Under the pieces are notes generated by a model. That model saw only the letters and a program-made list of their open reading frames with translations. It had not been told where the DNA came from and made no database searches. 64,000 nucleotides of DNA from Actinernus sp. WN-2022 (lineage: Eukaryota > Cnidaria > Anthozoa > Actiniaria > Actinernidae), in the NCBI GenBank assembly GCA_030867875.1, contig JAOWCC010001634.1, positions 55,775,352 through 55,839,351 of the forward strand, written 5' to 3'. Positions 1 to 11,576 of the stretch are shown here, in pieces (positions within the stretch are counted from its first letter, which is position 1; every line of letters begins with the position of its first letter). Made by a program: the position numbers and the translations under genes.

Positions 1-1
1 C

Positions 2-202
2 TTACCTCACTTAAAAGATCTGATTAATGCCATGCTTCGCAATCGTAAAACTAAAATTGGAAGAAAAACGACTACAAGGAGACAAGCTCTGTGGTTTCAC
101 TGGCCTCCGCGCCACTCCTTTCTCTTTTCCCCTATTTGTTTCCGTTTTTCTTTTACAGTACTTATATCATATCATGTAGACGCATCGCGTCAGTTTCTGT
201 AA
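2..202 (+). other. Possible terminal-exon coding end with polyadenylation signals
   Basis: A 66-codon frame runs open from the window edge to a TAA at 200-202. Two AATAAA signals follow at 279-284 and 288-293. The peptide has a basic stretch near its start but no domain I recognise. An open frame that ends upstream of poly(A) signals fits the last exon of a gene lying to the left. A chance open frame or the 3' end of a transposon is equally possible. Confidence 0.22.
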
Positions 203-299
203 GGTAAACTTAGTGCATTCACTGTAATATTATCCATGTTTGTAACTGTTCTGTACTGTAATCAACTCTATATGGTGAAATAAAGAAAATAAATACACA

Positions 300-3200
300 A
301 AAAGCCTTGTTGCTATCGAAAACACGCTTGAGAGCTTGTTATATGCATTTGCACAAATAGCAGTTTTATTTATTCCCGATTTCTCGTGGCTATCGGTTTT
401 TCGCCTCGTGTCGTTTCCTTCTCATTTTCAGACTACATTTTCCCGTCCTTTTTTCTTGGTTGCCATTCGAGAGCCGATGGGAGATGCTATTCTAGGTTCA
501 AATAGCCACAAAGCGTTCTTATCATTCACATGATTTTAGGCTAACCTGTTGTATTTAAATCTTTGATACTCGAGCCCGCTGTAATTGGTGGAAGGCTGTT
601 GAGGTTAGCCAATTCTCATTTACTTGGCTTGGAAATGAGTACTCGTTACTATCATCTGAAATACTAAAAACCGCATCATTCCAATCATTCAGTCAATTAG
701 CTTGGTTCAATTAATGACGGAAGTTCTGTAACACTTCACGTGTGAAAGATATCGATAATCTTTTACGACCGGTCTGTTATCTGATAAACTTCAGCGATTG
801 GTTTAAAAGTATTGGATACCCTACTGTAGCTGTGTAGTTGGTTATGCATAGCGATATTTTAAACTAAACTTAATTCAAGGACCAGGATAAAGCATAGGTT
901 TCACTTATAATAAACCTCAACCTCAAACTAGCAGCCCAAAAAAAGTGAAGAGGCTTAACAAGAACGAGTGAAAAGTGACTTCCAAACAGAGCCGACTGCG
1001 GTTTAGAGCAAGTCATCTCATAATTAAAACAACGGCGAATTTTAATTACAAACTCCACAACTTATATTAGTATTACTGTTTACATTACCGCCTGCGAACA
1101 GTCTTATGAATTTAGCGCAAGAAACTTCGTCTGCGTCGTGCAGGTACAAGAACTGTTGGGCCGAGTACGCTCGAGAGAGGCGGCAAGATATAATGGTAGT
1201 TATGGTAAAGGTGAACACTTGGTAGGAAAACATTAACTATCCTGGGTTCCAAGGAGATGAAGACGTATCACGATCAGCGTTGTATTAATAACCATTCCGG
1301 CAACCGTTATCTTCAATACCAGAAACAGTCTAGTCTTGATAAACAGTGCTTGATAAACAAAACACGACCCTACTTGAAATACAGTTTTATTAAAATCAAG
1401 TTCCTTTGGTGAATGAGAAAGAGGCTGCTTTACACATAGCTCAGTAAATACTGTTAACAATAATATCAAGGCAAGCGATACTGTAGCGTGTATTTGAGAG
1501 ATTCGACAATTGTCATTAATCTATTATTAAAGACGAACTTGTAGCTCATTAACTAACACCGTCGACGGCTGAGTTTATTCGTTGTGAAAAGAAAAATCAA
1601 TTCAATTACGCGGTGTCATTTGAAAAATAAATTATGTCCAAATGGAGTAGCGGTCCTTGAACAAAATTAAATATTCTCTTTCCATGTTTTTTTATGGAAA
1701 TGATGCAACAATGCAGACAGGTTCAATCGAGCCGCAATGCATTATGGACCTTCTATCACGCGACACACAAATAGCCGAACCTCCAATATTTTCTGTGGTG
1801 AGGGACTGGTAGATAACATTGAACAAAGGAGGTTAACAAACATTTGTTCACTTCTCATTAGCAGTAAGCATGTTCTAGCCGTTGTGTCCTGGGACTCCTG
1901 CCTGGCTACTCAGCTCGCTATTTATTCTATTGAAAATCACGAGAACACTGCAAGATTATACTTTATGGCTGAATATGAATACTAGCTGTCAAACGTATAC
2001 TGCTGTCTTGGCCCTCGTGTGAGATGAAATCCTACTCTTCAACACCAACAAAATACTCGACATATAACGGACTTCAAATACATTAAACTGACTATTTTCA
2101 AATCTAAACGATCAGGCAAACACGTTACTGAGTCAGCCAACTCTTTTCGGTAATGAGCAACTTCCATGCCGACCAGAATATGCAGTAGTAAAAGCAGTAG
2201 ACTAAACATTAAAGTAAGTTATAGAAATTGAAAAAGAAACTCGAGGAGGTCAACTGGTTTACTGTACAGCCAGGTCACGTAACGTTGTCACTCAAAGAGC
2301 TAAAATTCGAAAGAAATCACACGCCGTTGGTAACGGTTTTGTTATTTCGCCATCTATTGAAATGGCAATATAGAATATAAAACAGAATTCCGTATGCCGG
2401 CAATTGGAGTCGAATGGTCTCCGTTAATCCGAAGATCTCTTGTCATTCAGTTCAAGAACACATCCAAATTACATATTTTTGGTAACCAAAAAAACTAAAC
2501 GAGAAGGATCCACAGCAATTTCGATTTGAAAATTAAACATAAAGTCGCTACAGAGATAGCCACAGCATATCTCGCGTCGTGAGTCAATTTAATGAAATAA
2601 AGAGTCTTGAACTGTTGTTTAAATTACCGCTGGTCGCCGGATTAACTGGCAGCAATTAGCAAAACAAACGCAATCGAGCATTCCTACCTTTTCTCCTGTT
2701 TATGAAGAGCAACTTTCTTGAATTGTGCAAACGAATTCACGGCACTGAACGCCAAAAGCGAGTCAGAAACACTGAAAAGCGTTGTTATTTGTGAGATTAT
2801 TGGTGATTACTATCAGTGAGATGAGAGACGATAGCAGTACTCCACATATTCTCATCAAGTAATCGAGTTTATGACCATAATAGATCTGTTAGCTATAATG
2901 TCCAATTACTGATGACTGTTGACAATCTGTAGAGAAGTGTGCACGTAGCAGCATGTGTGGTTGAGTGTCACTCAAGTGCTTGACCATTGTACAGAGTGCT
3001 AAGTGCGTCACTCAGATAGCGCACGTCGAGAGCTATTACACAATCACTGGGTTTCACTTGCATTTCTCGTTTAAGTAGCGTTTCACTTTAAAAGTTAAGA
3101 ATAGAAACTAAAGCCTCCTTGTTACACATGTTCGTGAGCCAACAGCCACAGGATTGACCGAGCAGTGGAAGGAGTCTGGTACTAGCCAGTACAGCTGCGT

Positions 3201-3750
3201 CGCGCAATGAACTGTTAAAAATATTACAGTCAATCACAGTTGTATATCATACGTAAATCACGATAGATCTCAGAGTAGCCAATTGCTGCGCGTTTTATTG
3301 CACCAAATATTGCTCTATTTGAGTCTGATTAACAGATATTTTTCACACATTGGATTGTATTAAGAAGTTATCCATTTATTTTGTGTGAATTCATCTGAAA
3401 TGTCAGTTTCAGTTTAGTGTGTGACGAGGCATACTGATGTTGTATTGACATATGACTCAATGGAATAGACGACAAAGTTGCCTACCGTACGATGTATGGT
3501 GATCAGTTGCAGTGAACTGATACATGAAGAGACTGACCCGTTACCGTGTTAATATCAACAAACGCATACCTTCCAGAAAGGCTTGTAAGAGCTTAGCAAC
3601 CTGTAGACCTGGAAAAACAGACAAGGAAACAGAGTCAGTTTTAGAGTGTCACCTTAGCACGTGTTACTACCGTTACGTGCATGTGACACTTGCTCGTGCA
3701 TTTCATTTTTACTGCTAAAATAACTTGTCACATTAAGGTCCATTAGGCTG
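300..3750. other. Long stretch with no recognised gene
   Basis: AT-rich sequence with only short, domain-free open frames on both strands. I see no tRNA, rRNA, transposon end or tandem repeat. It may be intergenic or intronic, or may hold decayed repeats that only a library search would show. Confidence 0.5.
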
Positions 3751-3753
3751 TTT

Positions 3754-3868
3754 ATAAGTAATAGCATAGCATGGGGAGAATTAAGGGGGACTTTTACAAA
3801 TCTTCTCGAGGCTCGAGGGGACACTTAATCACTAATATTTTGAAATGTCATGCTATTTATTAGATAGT
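3754..3868. mobile_element. Small TIR element, AAGTAATAGCAT family
   Basis: The ends form an imperfect inverted repeat built around AATAGCAT, and the middle is rich in CTCGAG. A clearly related element with the same terminal motif lies at 62959-63113, which argues for a dispersed MITE family. No coding capacity and no clear target duplication. Confidence 0.45.
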
Positions 3869-3935
3869 TACTGAGCCGACAGCAAGTTAGAAACATTGCA
3901 GTCAGCTGAGGGCTGATTCGGCCTTCGGCCTCATG

Positions 3936-4143
3936 CAGTATTCATTATTTTTCGTTCATCGTACAGTCAGCGCGTGCCTGTATTTGTCAGTATTCATTAT
4001 TTTTCGTTCATCGTACAGTCAGCGCGTGCCTGTATTTGTCAGTATTATTATTTTTTGTTCATCGTACAGTCAGCGCGTGCCTGTATTTGTCAGTATTCAT
4101 TATTTTTCGTTCATCGTACAGTCAGCGCGTGCCTGTATTTGCC
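3936..4143. repeat. 52-bp tandem repeat, 4 copies
   Basis: Four head-to-tail copies of a 51-52 bp unit containing the phrase ACAGTCAGCGCGTGCC. The same unit occurs twice more at 8130-8233 in the same orientation with similar flanks (GGCCTCATG on the left; a CACATCAGTC phrase on the right). It is therefore a dispersed repeat with internal tandem copies, not a single local array. Open frames here are repeat artefacts. Confidence 0.85.
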
Positions 4144-4170
4144 GATAAAGCACTCACATCAGTCTCACGC

Positions 4171-4217
4171 TCGAGGTCTTGAAAAACTGCTTATTTAGCA
4201 GTTTTTCAAGACATCGA
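4171..4217. repeat. Strong hairpin, 20-bp arms
   Basis: Arms 4171-4190 and 4198-4217 are complementary with one mismatch, around a 7-base loop (TTATTTA). It lies immediately right of the 52-bp repeat and may be its terminus or a tiny MITE. Confidence 0.7.
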
Positions 4218-4530
4218 AAGTGCATTATTTTGTTATAGAACAAGGAGAACCATCTTTTATGTGTTTTATAATACAAACTGCAATCTAGAGGAAGGAAAGT
4301 AAGCTATCTAAGAACCCGCGTAAAAATCTAAAAGCAAACTGACGACAGTGAAAATCCCATTTTACTGTACTTGACTCATTTCTTGTCGCTGATTGGTTCA
4401 TGTTCCCTTAACTCTGTGAACTCTCTTCTCTTCGAATGGCTCCAGTCTACTTTAACAGGTATCCAAACAAAACATTCAAGCAAAAGGTAAGAGCAGTTTT
4501 AAAGAAGGGGTAGATTGTAGCAGGCAGTGC

Positions 4531-4832
4531 TCTTACTCAGTTTATGGGTGGAGTCTAGTAGTCATCTCTTGCCTGTAATCTCTTACTCAGTTTATGGGTG
4601 GAGTCTAGTAGTCATCTCTTGCCTGTAATCTCTTACTCAGTTTATGGGTGGAGTCTAGTAGTCATCTCTTGTCTGTAATCTCTTACTCAGTTTATGGGTG
4701 GAGTCTAGTAGTCATCTCTTGCCTGTAATCTCTTACTCAGTTAATGGGTGGATTTTAGTAGTCATCTCTTGCCTGTAATCTCTTACTCAGTTAATGGGTG
4801 GAGTCTAGCAGTCATCTCTTGCCTGTAATCTC
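4531..4832. repeat. 50-bp minisatellite, 6 copies
   Basis: Six copies start every 50 bases (4531, 4581, 4631, 4681, 4731, 4781), each beginning TCTTACTCAG. Only a few substitutions separate them, so the array is young. It is non-coding. Confidence 0.9.
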
Positions 4833-5130
4833 GTTTTCATTGGGACATTTTCACTACCTCGTCAGGATATATATGTTGTCTATCAATCCTCAAATGGTAC
4901 TTAAGATAACGGAACACGGAACAAAGTGATATCTTACTGAGCAGCCGTTACAGCACCCTATATCACGACAAAAGGCAGTCGTGAAGCCTCTTACCTCGAT
5001 ATCTCAGCTGCTGGGAAGTGCAATCTTAAGGACGGGAAAAAAGGATATATTAAAGTAGATATGTGGTAAAGGAAAACATCGGCTATCGTCACAAGAGCTC
5101 TTGTGTTATGCTTTTAGTGATGTTAGCACT

Positions 5131-5900
5131 GTCATCCATAGAACGTTAGTATTGTTAGCTTGTCATCCAGAGAACGTCAGTATTGTTAGCTTGTCATCCA
5201 GAGAACGTCAGTATTGTTAGCTTGTCATCCAGAGAACGTCAGTATTGTAAGCTTGTCATCCAGAGAACGTCAGTATTGTTATCTTGTCATCCAGAGAACG
5301 TCAGTATTGTTAGCTTGTCGTCCAGAGAACGTCAGTATTGTTAGCTTGTCATCCAGAGAACGTCAGTATTGTTAGCTTGTCATCCAGAGAACGTCAGTAT
5401 TGTTAGCTTGTCATCCAGAGAACGTCAGTATTGTTATCTTGTCATCCAGAGAACGTCAGTATTGTTAGCTTGTCATCCAGAGAACGTCAGTATTGTTAGC
5501 TTGTCATCCAGAGAACGTAAGTATTGTTAGCTTGTCATCCAGAGAACGTTAGTATTGTTAGCTTGTCATCCAGAGAACGTCAGTATTGTAAGCTTGTCAT
5601 CCAGAGAACGTCAGTATTGTTATCTTGTCATCCAGAGAACGTCAGTATTGTTAGCTTGTCATCCAGAGAACGTCAGCATTGTTAGCTTGTCATCCAGAGA
5701 ACGTCAGTATTGTAAGCTTGTCATCCAGAGAACGTCAGTATTGTTAGCTTGTCATCCAGAGAACGTCAGTATTGTAAGCTTGTTATCCAGAGAACGTCAG
5801 TATTGTTATCTTGTCATCCAGAGAACGTCAGCATTGTTAGCCTGTCATCCAGAGAACGTCAGTATTGTCATCCAGAGAACGTCAGTTTTTTTAGCTTGTC
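5131..5900. repeat. 31-bp minisatellite, about 25 copies
   Basis: Near-identical 31-base units carrying the core CATCCAGAGAACGTCAGT. Because 31 is not a multiple of 3, one strand reads through all three frames in turn and yields a false 129-residue open frame at 5555-5944. The last units degenerate just before the MITE at 5925. Confidence 0.92.
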
Positions 5901-5924
5901 TTAGTTTTCTTTTTGTTAACTGTC

Positions 5925-6091
5925 CAGGGCCGTATCTGGTATGAGGCTAACCGAGGCACTTGCCTCGGTAAAAAAATGGTATTTCCATATAAAAAGGTCT
6001 GTTATTAAATTCTAACTTTTTATTGAGCGATTATTCTTACCGTTTTAATTAATAGTGCCTCGGTAAATTTTTTGGTCTGGCTACGGGCCTG
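5925..6091. mobile_element. 167-bp hAT-like MITE
   Basis: The ends are CAGGGCCGTA and its imperfect inverse TACGGGCCTG. The inverted similarity continues inward to an ACCGAGGCACT block. CTGTC flanks both sides (5920-5924 and 6092-6096). The CAGGG terminus resembles hAT elements, which normally make 8-bp duplications, so the 5-bp match may be an eroded one. Confidence 0.55.
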
Positions 6092-6096
6092 CTGTC

Positions 6097-8100
6097 CAAA
6101 GGAAAAACAGTGCATTTACTTGGGGTTTCTGTCGCTTATGGCTTTGGCCGACACCGCTAAATGTTTCTAATGCCATTATTACAGTTAAAGAGAAGCAAAG
6201 TGTTTGAACATTTACTTTGTCTCCTAAAGCACAGGTGCACTGCTTCAGTTGAGTAATATTTAACCGAGCGGTTGTTTCTCGCGGGTTACACCTGATCTAC
6301 TGACAAACTGAGTTAAAGAGACTCGGCACAAGGCCACAAATAAAGTCATATATATTTAACCAAAGCGATTCGATTAACCTTTTCTCTGTATCACGTATTA
6401 CAGCATATCAAATAATCAAAATCGGTGTAATCATTTCACACTTTGCAACATCTTCGCTGACACACTTTGCTTGAAAAACATGATTTTGACTATCCGACGG
6501 TACACTGCCTTTCAATTACTTTGGACAAATCCTGTCCTGCGTGCAATTCAATTACTGTAAACCAACACAAAGAGCTATTAATAAAATGAACATATGTGCA
6601 ATGAAAAGATTCGACTGAATAAATGGTGGGAAAGTTAAGGTAAATTAACTTTATTCATGGCTCTTGTGAAATATGGGAATGTCTAAGGGTTCCTAGGACT
6701 CATTATCATATAGTGCCGGGCTTACGTCATATCTACACGCCAAGCGAAACTGTTATCGAAAAAAATCCTCTGTTTTCGTTATGACCAAACTTATAAACAA
6801 CAGTGCCTAAAGCCTTCCATTTATATTTAAAACACTGACACTAGTTTTAAACATCGGGAAATTTTCTATTGCTTTGGTTTGACTGAAGCAGAGGACAAAA
6901 TACCAACAACCTCCAGGGAAACTGCCTTGCTGGTAAAGCTAGGGACACAATCAAGCACTTAATTCTACTAAAGCTATTGATGATAATCTTTATAAATACC
7001 TGGAACTTCACACGGTTATAAATTTACGCCGAAGCCAATCGATCCGATAGACACGGACTGGCAGCTTGGACACGAGGCCTTGACCACCGACGATCTTCGA
7101 TTTTTTACAGTTGATGGAGTGGCGGCAAAGGGAATTCTACCAGCTGCATTTGCTAAAACTAGGTTTTCTAGCTTTGTTTGTTCTTTCTAACGAGCAATTA
7201 CAAAGCATTCTCGCTCTCAGTGTCGCCGCTTAGTTTCTGTCAGAAGACGTGTGCAAGGGTTGGTTCAATGTCACTTGGGGTGTCAATCCAGCGTAAATAA
7301 TTCATTCTTTCGTGTTAACCAGTTGATGAAGTCATTGAAGACGTTCTCTCCAGACCTTCATTATAATGGTAAACAACGACAGATATCTCACTGCCATAGT
7401 ATACGAGTCCGGAAAAAATGATTATTAGCCACAAGGCGCTCGAACTCGTATTTTTCTATTCATTAGAGGATTTGAAAGGCCTGTGACATGAAGCGTCTAA
7501 TGTAGACACAGTTTTCAGCTTCGCGCTTCCGTTAAGCCATTTTTTGTTGTTGACATATAAGCGAATTAAATCCGGTCATTTCACATTGACTAAGCAAATG
7601 AAAAATGAAATAAAAATATTAATTTCCCAAACAACTTATGCAGTGAATGGACTAGACAATGTAACAAAGCTTTACCACGCGTCAAAGACAGCTGAATGAT
7701 TCCATACATTGACAAGTGTTATGGATGTTACGAGCTACCATCAACGTATCACATTTCTATTTAATGACATTGAACTCGAGATGCAATAGGAATCTAACCT
7801 GAGGCGCTCCTTTCCCTAAAAAAAAAGAGGTATGGTATGGCGTATAGCATGACATGTATCTAAAAATGACAAATATACGTTATGAACCAAGCCCGGTTAC
7901 AATTTAAAATTTAAAATTATAGTGTGTTTTGGTTTATATTGAGAGTTATTTGTGACCTACACCAAAGCTAGACACAATGGTGTTTGTACAATTCCTAACG
8001 ACAACATGCCGCGAAACAGGAAACAGCGTGTAACACGAATACAGGCTGCTTAGAATTTATTTCTCTCTTTTTTTAAGGGAAAGGGAGTATAATTCAGGTC
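6097..8100. other. No recognised feature
   Basis: About 2 kb of AT-rich sequence. I found no convincing coding exon, tandem array or terminal inverted repeat on either strand. Confidence 0.45.
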
Positions 8101-8120
8101 GATTTGAACCAGAGGCATTC

Positions 8121-8240
8121 GGCCTCATGCAGTATTCATTATTTCTCGTTCATCGTACAGTCAGCGCGTGGCTGTATTTGTCAGTATTCATTATTTCTCG
8201 TTCATCGTACAGTCAGCGCGTGCCTGTATTTGTCAATAAA
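8121..8240. repeat. Second site of the 52-bp repeat, 2 copies
   Basis: Two tandem copies (8130-8181, 8182-8233) of the unit seen at 3936. They share the left flank GGCCTCATG and the right CACATCAGTC phrase and are followed by AATAAAG at about 8235. Shared flanks plus a poly(A)-like signal suggest the end of a dispersed retroelement or LTR, but I could not find its other end. Confidence 0.7.
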
Positions 8241-8325
8241 GAACGCACATCAGTCCCTAACCATAAATATTGATGAGTTCAGAGTTGGATGACAGACCAA
8301 AAACGTCGGCATCCAAGTGATCATT

Positions 8326-8376
8326 AACCTGAGTATCAGGCCTAGTTCCCTTCTTGAGAGCCTGATACTCAGGCTA
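8326..8376. mobile_element. Short palindromic element, CCTGAGTATCAGGC termini
   Basis: CCTGAGTATCAGG at 8328 and its inverse at 8360-8373 flank about 20 bases. AAGTGATCAT occurs on both outer sides. The same terminus bounds the larger element at 47686-48550, so this is probably an internally deleted member. Confidence 0.5.
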
Positions 8377-8743
8377 AGTGATCATCAAAATCAACGAATC
8401 TTGATAAGAAAAACTCCTTTTAAACACTTTACATTTTAATAAAAAAAACTAATCAGAACTACAGTACTTTCAACCTTAAAGTCAATGTTTTTATGTAAAT
8501 TAAAGTTGCTATATTTGGTTCCTGTCCAACTTACCGTTCTTCGAGACGATGACGGGAAGTCTAATTTTTTGGAGTTTGAATCTTGAGTTTTTATGTCCAC
8601 CATTACCCGAACTCGTTCGTGTGACAGAGCTATTTTTCAGCGGAAGTGACAACAACTTGCGGGGCTACTTTTCATACAAACCTTCGTGCGTACTTATAAG
8701 TAAAGTACAGTATCACGATTCACTGATCACTTTGTTTACTTTT

Positions 8744-8775
8744 GAGACGCCAATATAACATGGTATTGGCGTCTC
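8744..8775. repeat. Hairpin with GAGACGCCAATA arms
   Basis: Perfect 12-bp arms around an 8-base loop. GAGACGC/GCGTCTC is also the inner end of the TIR of the element at 9158, so the two are probably related. Confidence 0.55.
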
Positions 8776-9157
8776 AGAATACCAGCCTCTGATTGGCTCT
8801 TGCGCGAGCCCTTGCAGTTACATGGGTTCCAGGTCAAGTTCAAAAGTCGTTTGTTCAACAGCAAGATTTCTACAATTTCACCTTCAAAACACTGTAAATT
8901 ACAAGATAAGAATTATTAAATCCTAAAGGTAAGGTTGGCGTTGTAGTTTCCGTCAGAAATCTAACACTATTATCCGCTAAAAGTACAATTTTCACAATTT
9001 TTGAGGAGATTTCAAAACACGTCGCGAACGTTTTCTCCACTCAAGCCGTGAAACCGTGAAACCTTTTGAGAATTGAAATTACGATCAGCATAAGTTTGGT
9101 GCTTCATTCTCTTCTTTCTTTTAACAATTCCCGACTTAAGTGTTGAATCGCGATACA

Positions 9158-9270
9158 AAACTAATTACGATTTTGAGACGCTGCGCGACTCCGCCCAATA
9201 CGAAATATATTTTCTGCCAACTGGCCGGCAATATAATTCTTTATCGGCGTCTCAAAATCGCAATTAGTTT
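9158..9270. mobile_element. 113-bp MITE with 24-bp TIRs
   Basis: Terminal arms 9158-9181 and 9247-9270 are complementary at 23 of 24 positions (AAACTAATT then CGATTTTGAGACGC). No coding capacity. Class not assignable from this alone. Confidence 0.75.
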
Positions 9271-9369
9271 ATAATATTTTATTATTTTTCCACAAAGGAA
9301 AGAAGAGAACGAAGTTTTGAATAGAAATATACCTTTAAAAGAGCATAAATACGAAGTCCAAGGACTACG

Positions 9370-9880
9370 GCAAAGCTGGATTTTATATTGAATATTACAA
9401 TATTCGGCTGGCCAAACCAGGCTTCTTCAGGTACTAGATGTTACAAGAAATGTGGTAAATTTCGCAATAGAAATTGCGGAAACGGGAAGTGACGTAGACC
9501 AAAACTTGAAGTAGCAAACTAAATAGTATAAGAGATAAGCACTATGTTTCATCACGTATATTCATACAATATGGTTCTAGAGTTTTAGCTTTATCTATAA
9601 GGTGCGCTTCTCTGGCTTTACGTCTCTTGAGGAGTATATTATTTCTAGAGGGATAAGTTGCATGTCGGTGTAAGAGTGGTTAGGTCTAGAAAGAAAATGT
9701 TCAGATACAGTAGTAGGTTTAGGTTTAATGTTAGGCTTGTCTACTGTCCGTCTGTGTTCATTAAATCTGTCTTTGAGGCGTCGCTTAGTTTCACCTATGT
9801 ATAGCAAATGGCAACGACTGACATTGTATCATGTATATGAGGTTTTTAGTATTACAGGTTTAAAAGAACGACGCGTTGAG
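9370..9880 (-). mobile_element. Penelope-like element remnant: GIY-YIG endonuclease and 3' end
   Basis: Read on the minus strand, the frames give CNTKN...IQC, then YIGETKRRLKDRFNEHRR, then SEHF and SSRD, the conserved GIY-YIG endonuclease of Penelope-like elements. The reading is split over three frames: one break just before YIGETK, another just after SSRD, and the expected tail AHLIDKAKTLEP in a third frame near 9590. The region 9370-9450 resembles Penelope terminal sequence and recurs in part at 40590-40650. The element encoded a reverse transcriptase plus this endonuclease; only the 3' part remains and it is non-functional. Confidence 0.8.
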
Positions 9881-10289
9881 AAAAAGACGTTACGACAGCA
9901 AACCGCTGGACGAAAATCGCCAACTATGGCAGACATGATTTTGACGGCAAACTCTTCGCAAAATTCATAGCTTTATTTGGTCCTTTGGAAATATTTCTCA
10001 AAATTTTGACCGTTGGCCGCGGCTCTAAAAAAATTTACAAGGTAGGAAACTCGACCTCGCCAAAGCACAGACTTACCTCAAAGATCACCCAAAAATCGGC
10101 ACTTTTTTTCCTCGCTCGCTATTCAGCTTTCGGCACAGGAGGGAATAGTTATCAAGCAACATCTGACCCGAGATTTAGGAAAATCCATCAAATTTATCAC
10201 CGCCAAACGGCCTCCTCAAGAACCAAAAAGCGCGACCTTCCTATGATCTGTAAGAACCAAACCGACCAAAGCGGTCGAAAATTTCCCCG

Positions 10290-10622
10290 CCCCTACCCAA
10301 AACGATGCAAATTGCCTTTTTTCATGGGGGACCCTCACGCGTGAAATATACTTCCGCTCGAGGAACGGAACTGAAATATATCGCCAATCAGAGGACCAAG
10401 ATAGTGAGCTGTGGTCTTCACCGAGTGTTATGACAGTTCCACGTGAGAAATTTTCGCTAGTTCCAAATTTAAAATTAGTCGGTAACCGCCAGTTTCGTTA
10501 AACGCCTAGGTTAATGGTCCTCTGATTGGCGATATATTTGTTTCCGTTCCTCGAGCGGAAGTATAATTTCACGCTTGAGGGTCCCCCATGAAAAAAGGCG
10601 ATTTGCACCGTTTTGGGTAGGG
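10290..10622. mobile_element. Fold-back element with about 109-bp arms
   Basis: Left arm 10290-10398 and right arm 10514-10622 are inverted copies at high identity; both carry CCTACCCAAAACG or its inverse and TTCCTCGAGCGGAAG-like blocks. The middle is about 115 bp. The 119-residue open frame at 9985-10344 is partly the left arm and has no domain. Confidence 0.8.
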
Positions 10623-10625
10623 GCG

Positions 10626-10770
10626 GGTGGTTTTCACCGTCGGTGTTTCCTGTGAATTGCTTGAGTCAGAGATTCTGAATAAAACAATGACTTAATTTAT
10701 TTGTCAGTAGTCTTTGCCTTGTGATGGTGGGGTATTTATTTGAACAGCCTGGATGAAAAACTGGCGTCTA
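10626..10770. repeat. Dispersed repeat, first copy
   Basis: The block starting GGTGGTTTTCACCGTCGG and containing AATAAAACAATGA recurs at 15450-15640 in the same orientation. Both copies end with AACAGCCTGGATGAAAAACT. It abuts the fold-back element here and the GC-rich repeat there. Confidence 0.75.
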
Positions 10771-11271
10771 CCGCCGTTCGGATTTGGACAATTGTTTATC
10801 TTTATCCTTGTCTGGTTTTAAGAATGTCATTGTTTAATTTGTGTTCCAGAATTAGCGATTATTGATCATTGAAGAGCAAAAGCCAATTACTGATTATTGG
10901 TAATTGTAGAGCGAGGATATGTTGATTTGTAAGAGCCACAAATCGTGAGTTTGCAATTGGGCTGCCTGTGATTGCTAAAAGAAAACGCATGCGTAGGGAT
11001 TTCTTGAAAACGAGGAACTGAAATCGACTTCCGGTCAAAATAAATACACTCGTACAAAAAGGAAGCCATGAAAAATCTATAGTTCCAAGATGGCAGAAGA
11101 TATGAGGAGCGTGTGGAACAGTCGAAACCCAAGTTCTCCTTCCACCAGTCTACTCAGTACAAGAAAAAAAACGGGAATTCCAGCACAAAGCCATAAAATA
11201 GCCGACGATGCAGTCGGGACCAGAAGATACTGATAAGGTTAGCTGAACTGATTTTAACTATAAATGTTTTT

Positions 11272-11345
11272 TTTTGGGGGGGGGGGGGGGGGGACTTAGG
11301 AAAATAAGCTTACTTACATGAAAAATGGGTATGTATGTGAGGCCA
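11272..11345 (-). repeat. 3' piece of a GC-rich dispersed repeat, split by a LINE
   Basis: On the minus strand this reads CTCTTGGCCTCACATAC then a CATTTTTCATGTAAGTA-like block and a C run, matching the right end of the intact repeat at 33105-33167. The rest of the copy lies at 14889-15432. The separation is caused by the LINE between them. Confidence 0.7.
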
Positions 11346-11576
11346 AGAGTTTCAAGTTTCAAGTTTCAAGTTTTATTTCGCACTATTTACATAAATAAAC
11401 ACAACAGTACATTTTGAAGAAGAAAAAAAGTGAAGAAGTAAATACAGATTATATTTCAAATAGTTGGTAGTGCGCAGTGACCAAAGGAGCAAAAGCTTTC
11501 GAGTTGATCACTGCAACGTTTGTATAGACTAAAGTTAATGATTAAGCTGATAAATATTTGAAAAAGGTATAGTCAC

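Noticed and set aside
5555..5944. 129-residue open frame
   Set aside because: It is the 31-bp minisatellite read through all frames; the protein repeats with a 31-residue period and has no domain.
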